A stretch of 64,000 bases of DNA from Anthostomella pinea (Eukaryota; Ascomycota; Sordariomycetes; Xylariales; Xylariaceae), in the NCBI GenBank assembly GCA_963556695.1, contig CAUWAG010000006.1, forward strand, positions 4,278,001 through 4,342,000, given 5' to 3'. This document shows positions 34,953-45,622 of the stretch, piece by piece; positions within the stretch are counted from its first letter, which is position 1; the number at the start of each line of letters is the position of its first letter. Under the pieces are notes generated by a model. The model was given only the letters and a program-made list of their open reading frames with translations. It was not told where the DNA came from and made no database searches. The position numbers were made by a program, and so were the translations under genes.

Positions 34953-35938
34953 TTATTGTTGGTATTGGCGGAAGCGGTTATCCAGGGCTTGCAGGTGATT
35001 GGCGTAGTCTCTATATCTCCGGGACGGGGTCGAGCTATGTAGGAGCATATCCTGAAGTTCGCGAGATATGTCTTGGAACAACAATGGGGTCAGGGCGTCC
35101 TTGGGCATCTCTCCTTCCAGGACCAGGCGTTGAAATTCAGAGAAGAAGGTGCTAAAGTCCTGGTTCCTTTGCTTCAGCTGGTATAGCTTATTCTGGGCAT
35201 TCTGAATACGGTCGGGGTCTCCAAAGGCGTTCTCCAGGTAGGCAAGCATTTCCGGGTAATCGAGGAAGTCGGGAACTCTGTAGCGGGTCTTTGGCAGGAT
35301 CAATTCATAGGCTTTCCTTGTCAGACGTCCGGCAACATAGGTCAGCCGGGCAGTAACGGTCGGGAATCGGTCAGCGTTAGTGGTCATCTTGCTATAGATC
35401 TGTTGCGTGAACCGGCGAAGGTCGCTTTGAGAGCCATCGAATTTTTTTGGGTCAGGGATCTTCTTACTGAGATGGGAAGATCCGGAACGGACAGGAGAAG
35501 CAAGCGCAGTCGATCCCGGTACGGAATCTGCAGGCTGTTCAGCCGGGGGACTCGGGGTAGCGGCAGGGACGGGTCGGGGAGTCTGTATAGCAGGCGTGGC
35601 GGCATCGAGCAGGCGGAGTTTCTTAACCTCCAGATAGGTAATTTCTTTCTGGAGAAGGGCAGTATCTTCTCAGTGCTATTGCTTTTAGTATTCGATAATT
35701 CCCTCTTGCTTGGCAATAGTCGATCAGAGGGACTGGAGGGAGTTATCGTGGTCAGATTCGGCGAGGCGGAAGAAATCGTTCTCTTCTTTCAAGGCGGCAG
35801 CGTAGCCATTGATATGGCGTAAGTATAACAGCCAGTCGGACGGGTTATTGGTAACATAGGCAACGAGTTCTTCTGGAGAGTCCGTTCTCGAAGGCGGTTC
35901 AGGCCGCTCCTGGGACATTCTCGCGGTAGATACGGCGC
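34953..35938 (-). pseudogene. Gypsy gag
   Basis: The N-terminal part (35938-35724) reads MSQERPEPPSRTDSPEELVA and ends at a stop. The retrotrans_gag-like core (about 35387-34953) contains YLENAFGDPDRIQNAQNKLY and FSTFFSEFQRLVLEGEM. In-frame stops lie between the two parts. A CCHC zinc knuckle was not seen. Confidence 0.8.
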
Positions 35939-35960
35939 CTATAGGGTAGGAGCTACGTAA

Positions 35961-36203
35961 TGTCACGGGCTCCGGTACGGGCAGTATAGGCGATCGTATG
36001 ACAGTCTATTCTCTACGGTTCTGGCAGGGTTACAAGTAACTCTATTGACAGGACGTAGCTCGAAGAGCTACAATTCAGGTTCGGGCGGGAACAGTGAAGA
36101 TATCGTCAGTTCTCAGGTCCACATTGGTCCACCCGGGCCGCCGACAGCTGGCGCCCGGGGTCCCTTTACTTCCTGCCCATAGGCAGGGTCCAGCGCCGTG
36201 ACA
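35961..36203 (-). repeat. Gypsy 5' LTR
   Basis: 243 bp, 237/243 identical to the other LTR. ACGTAGCTC at 36053-36061 is complementary to GAGCTACGT (35950-35958), 2 bp inside the element. Confidence 0.95.
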
Positions 36204-36312
36204 ATGTTAATTAACTTCATTAGATTGAAAAAGAAAGAAAAAAGCTCAACAACTTACTTAACGAGACCTTTATATTAACGTGAATTAAATTAATCGAGAC
36301 CTTATTGTTATA

Positions 36313-37390
36313 CGGCTTTTTATACGGCTTTATATAGTCTTACAGTCTTTTAACGATTTATTTAAATTTTAAGCTTTTTAACCGAAAGGAAAAGTTAAAA
36401 TCAAATACCTTAAAAGATAATAAAAAGTAAAACTTTCGTATTATACGTTAAGTTTATTAAAATAAAACGTTATGAATTACTTTGATTTATTAAACTCTTG
36501 ACTACAAATGGCGTTTATAAGGTTAAGTTAATACGTTATATATTAAACGATATACGCGTAAAGCCTTACCTATAAGTTAAACCTTATTTAAAAAAATAAC
36601 CTTTTTCCTTTCTTTTTCCTTATATATCTGACTCAAAATATCGTTAGAATATATGTGACGTTCTAATACGGTACAGGTATGTCCGAATGAGACAGAGCCC
36701 TGGAGCCCGTAGAACGCCAGGTATATCTACCACCAAAGAATATTCAGTTGCCATCCTGAATATTCCACATCCTTTTGTGGGGAGCTTAGCCAATTGGTGT
36801 GGTGGTCAATTTCTATTCTGTGACAATATATTAAATATCGCATTACGTTGTAAGTTATAACTTAAAAGTAAGTAGTTAATTTTTAAAAGGGCTTTGAAAA
36901 ATTCCTCTTTTTCTTCTCTTTGAAAATAAATAAAGCCTTTGTTAAAACTAGATTTATAAGAGGCTCGTATATATTTAGATTATTTAATAATATCTATAAA
37001 GTTAAATAAAAATCCGTTTTTATATCGACTGTTATAACGATAAATCGAAGAAGAAAACGGTAGGTTTAAGTTTTATAAAAACAAAGATTTTTAAGCTTTT
37101 TAATTGTGTTTAACAATTTAAAATTATAAAAGTTAAAATCGAAATAAATCGTAGTTATAAAATTGTAAAAACGTAATTAAAAAACTTTAAAGCCAATAAA
37201 AAATTACGCTTTATAATAGACTATATCGAAAACGTCTAATTATAGCTCGAAGATTAAAAAAAAGCTCATTCAAAAAGCGTATGTTTAATAAGAAACAACG
37301 AAAAGTAACTAAGTTAAAAAAACACAAAGCGGATAAAGTTAATAATCGGTTATTATTTTATTAAACAAAAAATCCATCCCGCGAATATTG
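36313..37390. repeat. AT-rich, RIP-like relic DNA
   Basis: Very AT-rich by eye, dense in TA steps and poor in CA/TG, with no open frame. This is the usual look of RIP-mutated repeat DNA in Pezizomycotina. It is interrupted by the normal-composition solo LTR at 36654-36825. It ends abruptly near 37385, where ordinary composition returns. Confidence 0.75.
36654..36825. repeat. Solo LTR (unassigned family) in AT-rich DNA
   Basis: 172 bp, TGTGACGTTCTAATACGG...TTCTGTGACA, with a perfect 5-bp duplication ATATA (36649-36653, 36826-36830). Its base composition is normal, unlike both flanks, so it inserted after the surrounding DNA was mutated. Confidence 0.8.
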
Positions 37391-39609
37391 AGTCTTAAAT
37401 ACAGTTTAAGATCGTGCCGGACCGTGGGTTATTTAATAGCTGGTTTGTCCCACTTTAAAAGTGGCGAGTCCAACGGGGTGGCTTATGTGTGTGTTTTAGC
37501 GCATATTTCTTGCGGTTGGGAAGCAAGGTCGGCGGCGTTTTGTGTTTCAAGGAAAGGGAAAGCAAACGACACGCCAACCAAGGACAGGAGGCGTAGTTAA
37601 GATGGTACTGACGCAAGGCCGCATGCTGCTTGATGTTGCTGTATAGCTAGGTAGTGATCTCGTCTTCTATGTCTGGTTTCTACAGTATTCTGTGGGCGGC
37701 TGGGACTGGCTTATATACTGATTTCGTGCACCGGGTCCCCATCTCTAGTCCCGACGGTGTACGTGTAGGGAGAGGCGATACGACCCTTGGCTGGCTGCAG
37801 CCTGTCCTGAAAAAGGGTCACCATGTAGCTATAAAAACAATGCCTGCGTGTCAGTCATGCTAGGTTAATTGTGCAGTAAGTGGCGAATATTCTATTTCGC
37901 TACCAAAGCTACGCTCTCTTTCATAGTAGAAAGAAACCCGAGTACCTAGAAAAGGCAGATATATCTAATAAAAGACAACTGGTCCTTGCATGTAATGCAC
38001 TCCTTTCAAGCATGATTCGGTAAGCAGTAGATAGAACTTGTCGACTTTTAGTTAGAATATGGAGCGCGGAGTGCTTAATCGGGAAATGTTACTGCTTCCT
38101 GCTGTCATATGATTTGTTTTACAGCTATTATTAGGGCTAAAGCACGCGTACGGACTGACAGCGGTCTTTATAAGGACCGCTGTCCGCCCGCTGGGACGGG
38201 AGGAAGACTTCCCTTCCTCATCCCACGACCGTTGTACGGAGCTGCCGGAGGCACGCAACGGTCGCGATTTCACCCGCCCGCCGTCCCTCGCGCTGGAAGG
38301 AAGGATAACCGTGACATGTCACCGCCCCATCCCGATTTGCTGATGGTATTTGTGAATCTGTGGCAAACTCCCTGACTCCATGATAGTGTATCATGAAGGG
38401 TCCCCCCCTGTGAAGCACACGGGTCTCTGGAACATTTCACGAGCATTCTGGAGACCAACTCAGGACAATCAACAATGAGCGAGGAAGTAAATACCTGCAT
38501 GAATAAGGTTTTCTTCAAACTTAGCTCACGTAAGCACCTCTGGTGGATGATGATGGCGCTTACAGAATCTGTGCCAATTGTTGGCTCCATTCGAGCTTTT
38601 ATCCCTTGAGTTATAGTCATCCCCCTTAAGTCTCCTTCCGGCATATCTCTGGATATCAATGCTATTCATTTCAATGAGTCTTGACTCATTGAATGACTAG
38701 CTTCGATTTGGTAAGCCATCTTGGATGTTTTATGGAGACATTTCGAGATTTAGTGTACCCGACGATCTCCACCGGGACCCTGTCGATCCCACATGCTCAA
38801 GTGAAGCCATCTGCAGGCTTCCCTTTATGAACATGCTCTGCTAGTAACATTACGGCTTCAAGTTATGAAAGCAGCTGAGTTTTGTTGGAAGGAGCTTGAG
38901 AGAAGGGATGTTGGTGGGATATGTAACGAACAAGTCATCAAGATGCGACATCATTGATGGAGGTTCCCTGTGGCAGACCAATGATCACGATGATGCAGTC
39001 ACCTGCAAGTCCCGGCGTTGTCCGCTAGGCCTGGGCTGCTGTCATGTCCGCCACCATCGCCACCGCCAATCACAAGCCCCCTTCGGGCTACCAGCCTACC
39101 TAAGGTAGGCAAATGGCGCTAAAGTCCCCTACAGTAATCACTGCAAGCCACCTGCACTGAACACTGCCCCCCGCGGCCTCGGCCCTTCAGCGACGTGTAG
39201 GTGCAGGTGGTATTCCCAGGTCTGACTTCATTCAACTCGGGGCTGCCAAGAATGCCTCCCGTCCATCTTTCTTCGCCTCTCAAGCCTCTCTCTCCCTTGG
39301 AACAATAACCTCACCATTCCCGTACCTCAGGTACCTCGATACAACACCGCCCTCCACCCTCCGCATTGTCCGGTCTGTAGCACAAAGAACCACTCTTGGT
39401 CTCCTCTCCATACTGCCGCCGATATTCACTCTAGTTGTCGGCGCCCATTCATACTCGACCTCCTCTCTGCACCGCGCGGCATCTGACGGCTGTCATCCCA
39501 ACCAAACATCACCACTCCCCTCTTGATCCCTTTATTGTTTGCCGCGACTACCATTACCACCGCCCGACGCGCACCTTCGAGACGGGACGCCCGTGCGAAC
39601 ACAGCGAAC
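37391..39609. other. Intergenic region with hairpin cluster
   Basis: No gene is supported. It contains three consecutive hairpins (38157-38264) and, nearer RHO3, palindromic CCTACCTAAGGTAGG (39095-39109) and GTACCTCAGGTAC (39322-39334). The last ~350 bp before 39610 are C-rich leader sequence. Confidence 0.5.
38157..38264. repeat. Cluster of three adjacent hairpins
   Basis: Hairpin 1: GACAGCGGTC (38157-38166) / GACCGCTGTC (38175-38184), a perfect 10-bp stem with an 8-nt AT loop. Hairpin 2: GGGACGGGAGGAAG (38193-38206) / CTTCCTCATCCC (38213-38224), imperfect. Hairpin 3: CGACCGTTG (38226-38234) / CAACGGTCG (38256-38264), perfect 9 bp. Confidence 0.75.
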
Positions 39610-40489
39610 ATGCCATCTCTGTGTGGTATAGGAGGGTCGAGGACCGTACAGCGCAAGCTGGTTCTTTTGTAGGTGCCGCTCCTTTCCCTGGCCAGCGTCG
39701 CGCATCGTGCATCGTCACGCGACGCTCGTCCCCGGCACGAGGCGTCATTTGCTGACACCGCCGCTTCTTGCAGAGGAGACGGAGCTTGTGGAAAAACGTC
39801 GCTGCTAAACGTCTTCACGCGAGGATACTTCCCGACAGTTTATGAGCCTACGGTCTTCGAAAACTACGTTCACGGTTAGTGCATCATTGCCTCTCATCAA
39901 TCCCTTTGAAGCTGCACTGCGTCTTGCGTATGTGGCACATGCAGCATGAGTCTAGCGACCTGGTGGACCGGCAATCGCACGGATTGATACAGCTTTGACT
40001 GATCCGTTCCCAGATATCTTTGTTGATAACGTGCACATCGAGCTGTCATTATGGGATACCGCCGGACAAGAAGAATTTGACCGCCTACGAAGCCTCTCCT
40101 ACGACAACACCGACGTAGTAGTACTCTGTTTCAGTGTCGATAGTAAAGACTCACTGGAGAATGTCGAGAGCAAATGGGTTGGAGAGATTCAGGAGAACTG
40201 CCCCGGTGTCAAGCTCGTCCTGGTGGCCTTGAAGTGCGATCTGCGCGAAAACACCGACGAGGAAGACGATGCTGCTGCCAGCGCTACCGACGGACCCCAA
40301 CGGGAAAAGAGACCCATGATCGACTACAACCAGGGCCTCGAGGTCGCGCGACGTATCAAGGCCATGCGGTACCTGGAGTGCTCAGCCATGCGGAATCGTG
40401 GTGTCAACGAAGCCTTTACCGAGGCTGCCCGTGTTGCGCTCACTGTTAAGCCCAGTGGCGAAAATGAGTCCAAGTGCACCATCATGTGA
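39610..40489 (+). CDS. RHO3: Rho-family small GTPase Rho3
   Basis: Exons 39610-39668, 39774-39874 and 40014-40489; 211 residues. The start [20 protein letters not shown] has the N-terminal Cys context typical of fungal Rho3. G motifs: P-loop GDGACGKTS, effector region [34 protein letters not shown], the nucleotide-specificity loop LKCDLRE (Cys in place of the usual Gln), and ECSAM. An acidic insert ([14 protein letters not shown]) lies in the Rho insert region. The C-terminus is a CAAX box, CTIM, for prenylation. Rho3 regulates polarised exocytosis and actin at hyphal tips. Splice phases agree. The first intron interrupts the codon just before the P-loop, which hides the start from simple ORF calling. 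Confidence 0.95.
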
Positions 40490-41505
40490 GCTGAGCAGTT
40501 AGTTACATACGGGTCTTGTTCGAACAGGCTGCTTCTTGGCTGAGGCTTTGAAGTGCTGAGACACACTACCATGCCATCGACACTCGACACTCGACACTCG
40601 AGAGACTTGGCTTCTTTGGTCGCCATTGTCTAGCAATCCACACATCATCCCACACGACCTGGTCCTTTGTGGTTCTACCGTAACGCCTGGAATCCACCAT
40701 CCTTACATCTGGAGCACCCGTCTCCTGTACATAATACCCCTTCGACTTCCCGCACATACCTACATTTGCATTTGGCCTCATTACGTTTGATTGTAATTGA
40801 TATTTGAGCAAGGCTGCCTCAGAGGGACAGACGGCCGGCCGGCAGGCATTTGAGAGGGTGGTTCGCTCCACTTCATCTGGCATAGAAGCTATGGCTAGAT
40901 CATTGCTGAAACATTCGAGAGACGTCTAAGATTAGATTGGTTGCGAAGGCAGTGCGCCTACAAAAACCCATCATCTTCTCCTTTGTTGTATATCAAAAGC
41001 CGATCACCCTGATGGCTGCCATATGGCAAGCATGAGCAAAAAGCTAGTCTGCAGAGCCACACACACAGAGAGAGAGAGAGATAGGTGCGAACTGAGATTT
41101 GTTGCAGTGTCCAGTCAGTCTCTTGACCAACGTGTTCTATCTTTCGTGCATGTTTCCATCTCGTATCCATCCGGTCTCGTATTCCTTCCCAGGACTCGCA
41201 GGTCCCCACATCCTCTTGATGCGCAAGCCAGTGGACGAGATGGAGCAACTTGACTATCAAACTCAAACAGCCATCGTTTCTCAAACCTCTGGTGAAAGTC
41301 TAGCTGCTCAGATCGTACTAATTTGCTTCAGCGAGTCGTTGACATCCACCATGCCAAATCTTGTGGTCGAACATTTATGGGTCCACAAAGGCTACATCTT
41401 GTTACCAGACCTACTTAATAGATCTTTTAAGGATGTGCAAGTAGCTATTTTGAGTGAGCGAAGGACTGCATTAAGTTGACAGTAAACTAGGTGTTCCGAG
41501 GGAAA
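40490..41505. other. Intergenic, no gene seen
   Basis: Convergent gap between RHO3 (+) and the esterase gene (-). It has a short GA-dinucleotide run at 41065-41081 and no supported frame. Confidence 0.5.
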
Positions 41506-42690
41506 CTAAGAGGGATACAAGCCCGAGGCAGGTGGCTCTTTTATCCAAGTAATGTCCGGCCAGGCATCAAGCCCCTTCCCATCAAGTAACTCGCCCCCAC
41601 GCCCCTTCAAGAAGCGATCAAAGAAGGCTTTCGTGAACGCCCGCTCAACAGCCAACATCCTCGTGCCATTGATCGCCCCGATCGCCGCGCTAATAGCATG
41701 GGGGAAAGTATCTCCCAGGATCTGCCTCAGGACCACCCAGTCCAAAAAACTAGGATGCTCCGTGTTAGCCACGCCGAAGATCCGCTTGAACCCCTTCAAG
41801 TGCGGCCACGCCTCCCGCCACGACGGGTCGTTCGTGTAATTGTGGGTCAGCGAGGCGAGGAACAGGAACGGCTTGTCCGTGTCCTCAAGCACGGAGGTCC
41901 CGAAGAGCTCCCCGTCGAAGTTCCCCCCGGCTGCGAACCGCGTGTCGTTGGCCATGGCCTGGTATGCCGTGGCGCCGCCGAAGGAGCCGCCGACCGCGCC
42001 GACGCTGTCCGTCCGGAGCCGCCGCCGGTCTCCGAGGCCGGGGATCCGCGATCTGGTCGAGCTGTTAGAGAGCGAGTCGAGACGAATATCATGTCTGCTA
42101 CGCGGGGCCATAGGAACGGGTCGAAGATCTCTGGGGTGACGACCCCGCCGGACACGGCGACTTCGCTGAGGTTGGATGTTACCACGCGCCCGTCGGGGTA
42201 CACGACTATGGGTGCTTCGTATGTGTGGTCTATTGTGACTATGTTCCAGCCGTAGCTGGCCAGCTCTTCGGCGTAGTCTGAGTAGAAGAGCCGCGAGGAG
42301 CCGCGAGGAGCCGAAGCCGGGACTTAGCAGGATAAGGGGGAGGTCTGGTCGAGTGAGAGGCGCGCCGTCGTACGACCTTAGCGTGACAGTCTCCTCGACG
42401 ATACCATTTTGGCTGGCCATGTCGTTCCAGTACGCTACGAACTTCTTCGGGAACTGGCGGGCTGGCTTGAAGTGGCGATCTGCATCGTCGGCTGTTGGGT
42501 AGAAGAGAGACACGGCGAGGTCGCGTGGTTGAGGGGCTGGGGCGTAGGGATCGAGACGGATGTGGTCGACAAAGGACATCGCTGTTGTTCCTACTTTGTG
42601 CGGCCCTGTCAGCTCCGGTACCAAGACCGGAGGGGGCGCACTCGTCGCCAGTGAGGCAGAGATGAGAATGGTGAGTAATGTTCTAGACAT
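41506..42690 (-). CDS. Secreted PAF-acetylhydrolase-like esterase with internal frame-shifted segment
   Basis: A single open frame of 394 codons. A signal peptide is visible (MSRTLLTILISASLATSA). Alpha/beta-hydrolase features of the PAF-AH p/II family: RDLAVSLFYPTADD, LPLILLSPGFGSSRL, the nucleophile elbow GAVGGSFGGATAYQ, then FDGELFG and KPFLFLA. Between about 42300 and 42080 the reading frame is out of family register: an Arg/Leu-rich, implausible stretch. In the neighbouring frame the same DNA reads YSDYAEELASYGWNIVTIDH and YPDGRVVTSN, as expected. The shift starts at a tandem 10-bp duplication (CCGCGAGGAG at 42291-42300 and 42301-42310) and ends near 42080, where one base appears missing. 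The two changes together keep the frame open. Function is therefore doubtful unless this is a sequence error. Confidence 0.75.
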   Translation of the reverse strand: MSRTLLTILISASLATSAPPPVLVPELTGPHKVGTTAMSFVDHIRLDPYAPAPQPRDLAVSLFYPTADDADRHFKPARQFPKKFVAYWNDMASQNGIVEETVTLRSYDGAPLTRPDLPLILLSPGFGSSRLLAALLLRLRRRAGQLRLEHSHNRPHIRSTHSRVPRRARGNIQPQRSRRVRRGRHPRDLRPVPMAPRSRHDIRLDSLSNSSTRSRIPGLGDRRRLRTDSVGAVGGSFGGATAYQAMANDTRFAAGGNFDGELFGTSVLEDTDKPFLFLASLTHNYTNDPSWREAWPHLKGFKRIFGVANTEHPSFLDWVVLRQILGDTFPHAISAAIGAINGTRMLAVERAFTKAFFDRFLKGRGGELLDGKGLDAWPDITWIKEPPASGLYPS

Positions 42691-45622
42691 GCTGTCAAAT
42701 TAGAGTTGCATTACTTTGTTCTACATGCTTCATAGAACCAAGTCCCGATGGCGGACTGTGTGGCGCGCAGGCAGTTTTATACCCCGCAACAATCTTCTCC
42801 CCCTTGTCATCACCGTGCCGGTTAATTACGAGCTGACGAGAAGACAGTCTCCAAGGAGGGGTTTCTGCATCTGCTGCTGTTGGCGATCGAGAGTCTCTCT
42901 GCGGCGCAGCACGGTTCACGCGGGACAGAAACGGCAGGATCATGCACCCCGCACACCCTCGCTTCTTCAATGAGGGCATGTCTGGTAGTGGAGGCGATAC
43001 TCGTACAAGGTCAGAGTTAATGACTAGGGCAAGGCAGACGTGAGGGCTGGCTGGACAGTCGGTCTAACTAACCTAGGCTGTTAAGACGGTAGCTCACCGC
43101 CCCCAAGGGGCATGAACATGTGTCCTTGATGCATGGAAAGAGCGCTCCGAACGGGGCGTTCTTCCTCCGGAGAGGCCTCGGTCCTCCCACAAGGTTTCCC
43201 TCTTCAGTTTTTCAACCATCGTCGGACGACACAGCTGCGGAAACGAACACTCGACGACGCAAAGCAACTTCTACCGGTATACGCGCTGTAGGCATGTCGG
43301 GACGGTTCAACTCCAGGCAGACCCAGATCATATATACCAGAGCTCTCATTTAGGGACGCACAGTCAGGTTAGTCACCCTGAAACAAGGGTCTTGGGCGCA
43401 GCAGTTGTCCTGTGAGCTTCATGAGACCCATCTGGATGGGGACACGCGCTGCTACAAGAGCGCTTATTTACACTTGGACCGATGGAAACGAGTCTGCACA
43501 AGTGGTGATTATTTGCAACAATACCCTCATCAGCGTCAGTCTCAATCTTGAATCGAGTCTGGTACGCTTGAGGCATCCGGAGACGCCAGTGAGGACATGG
43601 GTCGACAGGTTGTCTGTCAGCCCCCTCCCCTCTTCCGGCGCATGCAGCTAAAGGAGAAACAGCCTCAGAATGATGCACTTGAAAGAACCAATCAGGTGGG
43701 AATGATGTGAGATACCTATGCGAGGTTGCCATATGGCTCGGCAGAAGCGGGCCAGACGACAGCATCGGGCCAGACGACAGCATCGAGGACTGGCTCATAA
43801 TCTCACACAACCAAAACAACGAAGCATGTACGCTACCAAGGGGTGCGAGCTTGTTCGAGTGGTTTGGCGACGAGAGAGACATTGCCCGATGTCCGCCCCC
43901 TGGAGGTTCTTCTCAGACTCTGCAGTGCAATTTGAGAGAAGCTGCATGACTACCAACGTGGATTCCAGCATATCCGTACTTACTTGACGGCTGGACAACC
44001 ACTGGCTCAGTTCTCCCGCTTGGTAGGAGAGACTGAGTTGACGAGAAGAGAATAGGGGTTCATTGGACCTACCTATCGTGCTCTTGCCACTCAACAGGAA
44101 GTTTCGGTCCCGTCAGGTTAGTGACGCCCGGGACAAGGTGTGGAAACTCGTGAGGGGGACGACGTCTTCGTGCTCTGCGGTAGCCAGGTGCCGTTCACTT
44201 ATCCTACGCGCGGAGTACCGCGCGAGGGCTTGTCTGAACGCTCCCCCTGGAGACGCTCTTCGCGAACACGGCGCCGACGTATGTCCCTGCCGGAGAGGGC
44301 GCCAGGGTCAGCGCGGCCGCCGTCGGTGTCCAACGACTTTCACTGGTCCTGCTACTCGGTGGTCGGGGATGCGTATGTTCACCGCGTCATGGACGGTGAG
44401 GGGAGCTTCGATCCTGTGAGTCGAAAGCCGAGGGCCCAAAGTACGGCATATTTGGTGTGAGAGCTGGCGGTCAGAAAGATACGCCCGTTGGGACAGGTAG
44501 GAGAAGTGAGTAATGATTGTGTGTGGCTACGAGCGAGCTATGTTGACGTGAGATACTCCTGGCAGTTCCCCGCGTTTGCGGTTTAGGGTTAGGGTTAAAC
44601 ATGTCACATAACTAACATGGAAGAGTCGCGAACTGGCGGGAACCCAGACACGACGCGTTGTAGCAAGCCACCTCTGGAAAACGAGATACGACACGGAACA
44701 GACCAACTGTGTTGTTAATCCATGGCAGCACAGTTTTCTGGGTACCCGCCCCCGACACGATGGGAGCCCCTGAGCACATCAGCACTGTGCAGAGGGGGGA
44801 TATATTAAGCAACGCATTTGGAATAATGGTCTGTTAGTTCATGGCACTCATTGGGGACATGAGTATAACCATGAGTAAGGTCCTCTCGATACAGGTCGCT
44901 GCGTGTAGGCCAGACTTCCCGCGAGTAAGACCTCTCTTCATCCCAGCCACTTCTGGGCTGAGAGCGATACTAGGCAGCCATCTCGGGAGGAATCCGCTCA
45001 AGTATGAGATGATGAGCAGCGCGTGAAGTTGCTAGGATTTGTCTGCAAGCAGCCGAGTGAGGTGTCTCTACTACATAGGGGGGGCAAACGCGCGAAATGA
45101 TCAACACAACTCAGGAAGCGCGTCGGTGCTCCAGTGTGCTTTTCCCCCGGACAACCATCAGAGAATAGCAATCTTCCTTCTATTCAGCTTTCTCGACATA
45201 ATCGCGGTAACCTGACGCTACAAGGACGAGAAGACAGATGTGAAGTTCTGGTAGATGATCCCGTCGACGACCGATATTCCCAATTACAGTGAGTAACATA
45301 CTCGGTGGAAACTCGACTGGGGCCAGTGTTGATACTGTCGCCATGACTGAACTACCAAGTCCAGGCAAACCGAAATCGATCACGACGAGTCTGCTTTACC
45401 GAATCCTTCTGTGTGCCGAACTTCCCCTTGCGCCGACGCTCCTGTGTACCGAAAATCCTCCGTCACGGGTCTTGCTACCAATACCGACGAACTTGTGCAC
45501 CAATATCGTCCCAGTTCAACAGCCCGTCGCGGCACACTAGGTACTGAGCTACCGATATTGAGCCATCACTCGCTCAGATACTCGCCCATACCGGTCCATA
45601 GCTTGTGACTGAGACCCTCATA
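42691..45622. other. Gene-poor region
   Basis: Overlapping short frames on both strands, none convincing. Points of note are an 18-bp tandem duplication (43749-43766, 43767-43784) and a short telomere-like TTTAGGGTTAGGGTTA run at 44582-44597. Confidence 0.5.
44582..44599. repeat. Short interstitial telomere-like repeat
   Basis: TTTAGGGTTAGGGTTAAA contains two perfect TTAGGG units, the telomere repeat of most filamentous fungi. It is too short to claim an old chromosome end. Confidence 0.5.

Larger units (their letters stand above)
30296..36203 (-). mobile_element. Full-length Gypsy/chromovirus LTR retrotransposon (inactive)
   Basis: 5,908 bp, bounded by 243-bp LTRs and a perfect 5-bp target duplication ATGTT (30291-30295, 36204-36208). 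Order on the minus strand is gag, protease, reverse transcriptase, RNase H, integrase, chromodomain: the Gypsy (Metaviridae) order with a chromovirus 3' end. Several in-frame stops and at least one frameshift make it non-autonomous. The two LTRs differ at six sites, all C/T, so insertion was fairly recent or mutation was light compared with the surrounding AT-rich DNA. Confidence 0.93.
29727..36304 (+). mobile_element. hAT-like MITE, copy 2, split by a nested Gypsy element
   Basis: The left end CAAGGTCCCTAGCAACTG (29727-29744) matches copy 1. The body resumes at about 30022-30290 (CCTGCAGCCTTGGCAACC..., TTATGGTGGGTTATGC). The Gypsy element interrupts it at 30296-36203. The right part continues at 36209-36304 with CTTAACGAGACCTTTATATT, parallel to copy 1 at 1156-1175, and a mutated terminal repeat ending GAGACCTTA. 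Flanks TTGCCAAA (29719-29726) and TTGTTATA (36305-36312) could be an 8-bp duplication with three changes, two of them C-to-T. A separate ~245-bp segment of unknown origin (about 29778-30021) also sits inside it. Confidence 0.6.

Noticed and set aside
43373..43882. 169-codon minus-strand frame
   Set aside because: Low-complexity repeats from an 18-bp duplication, no domain and no regulatory context.
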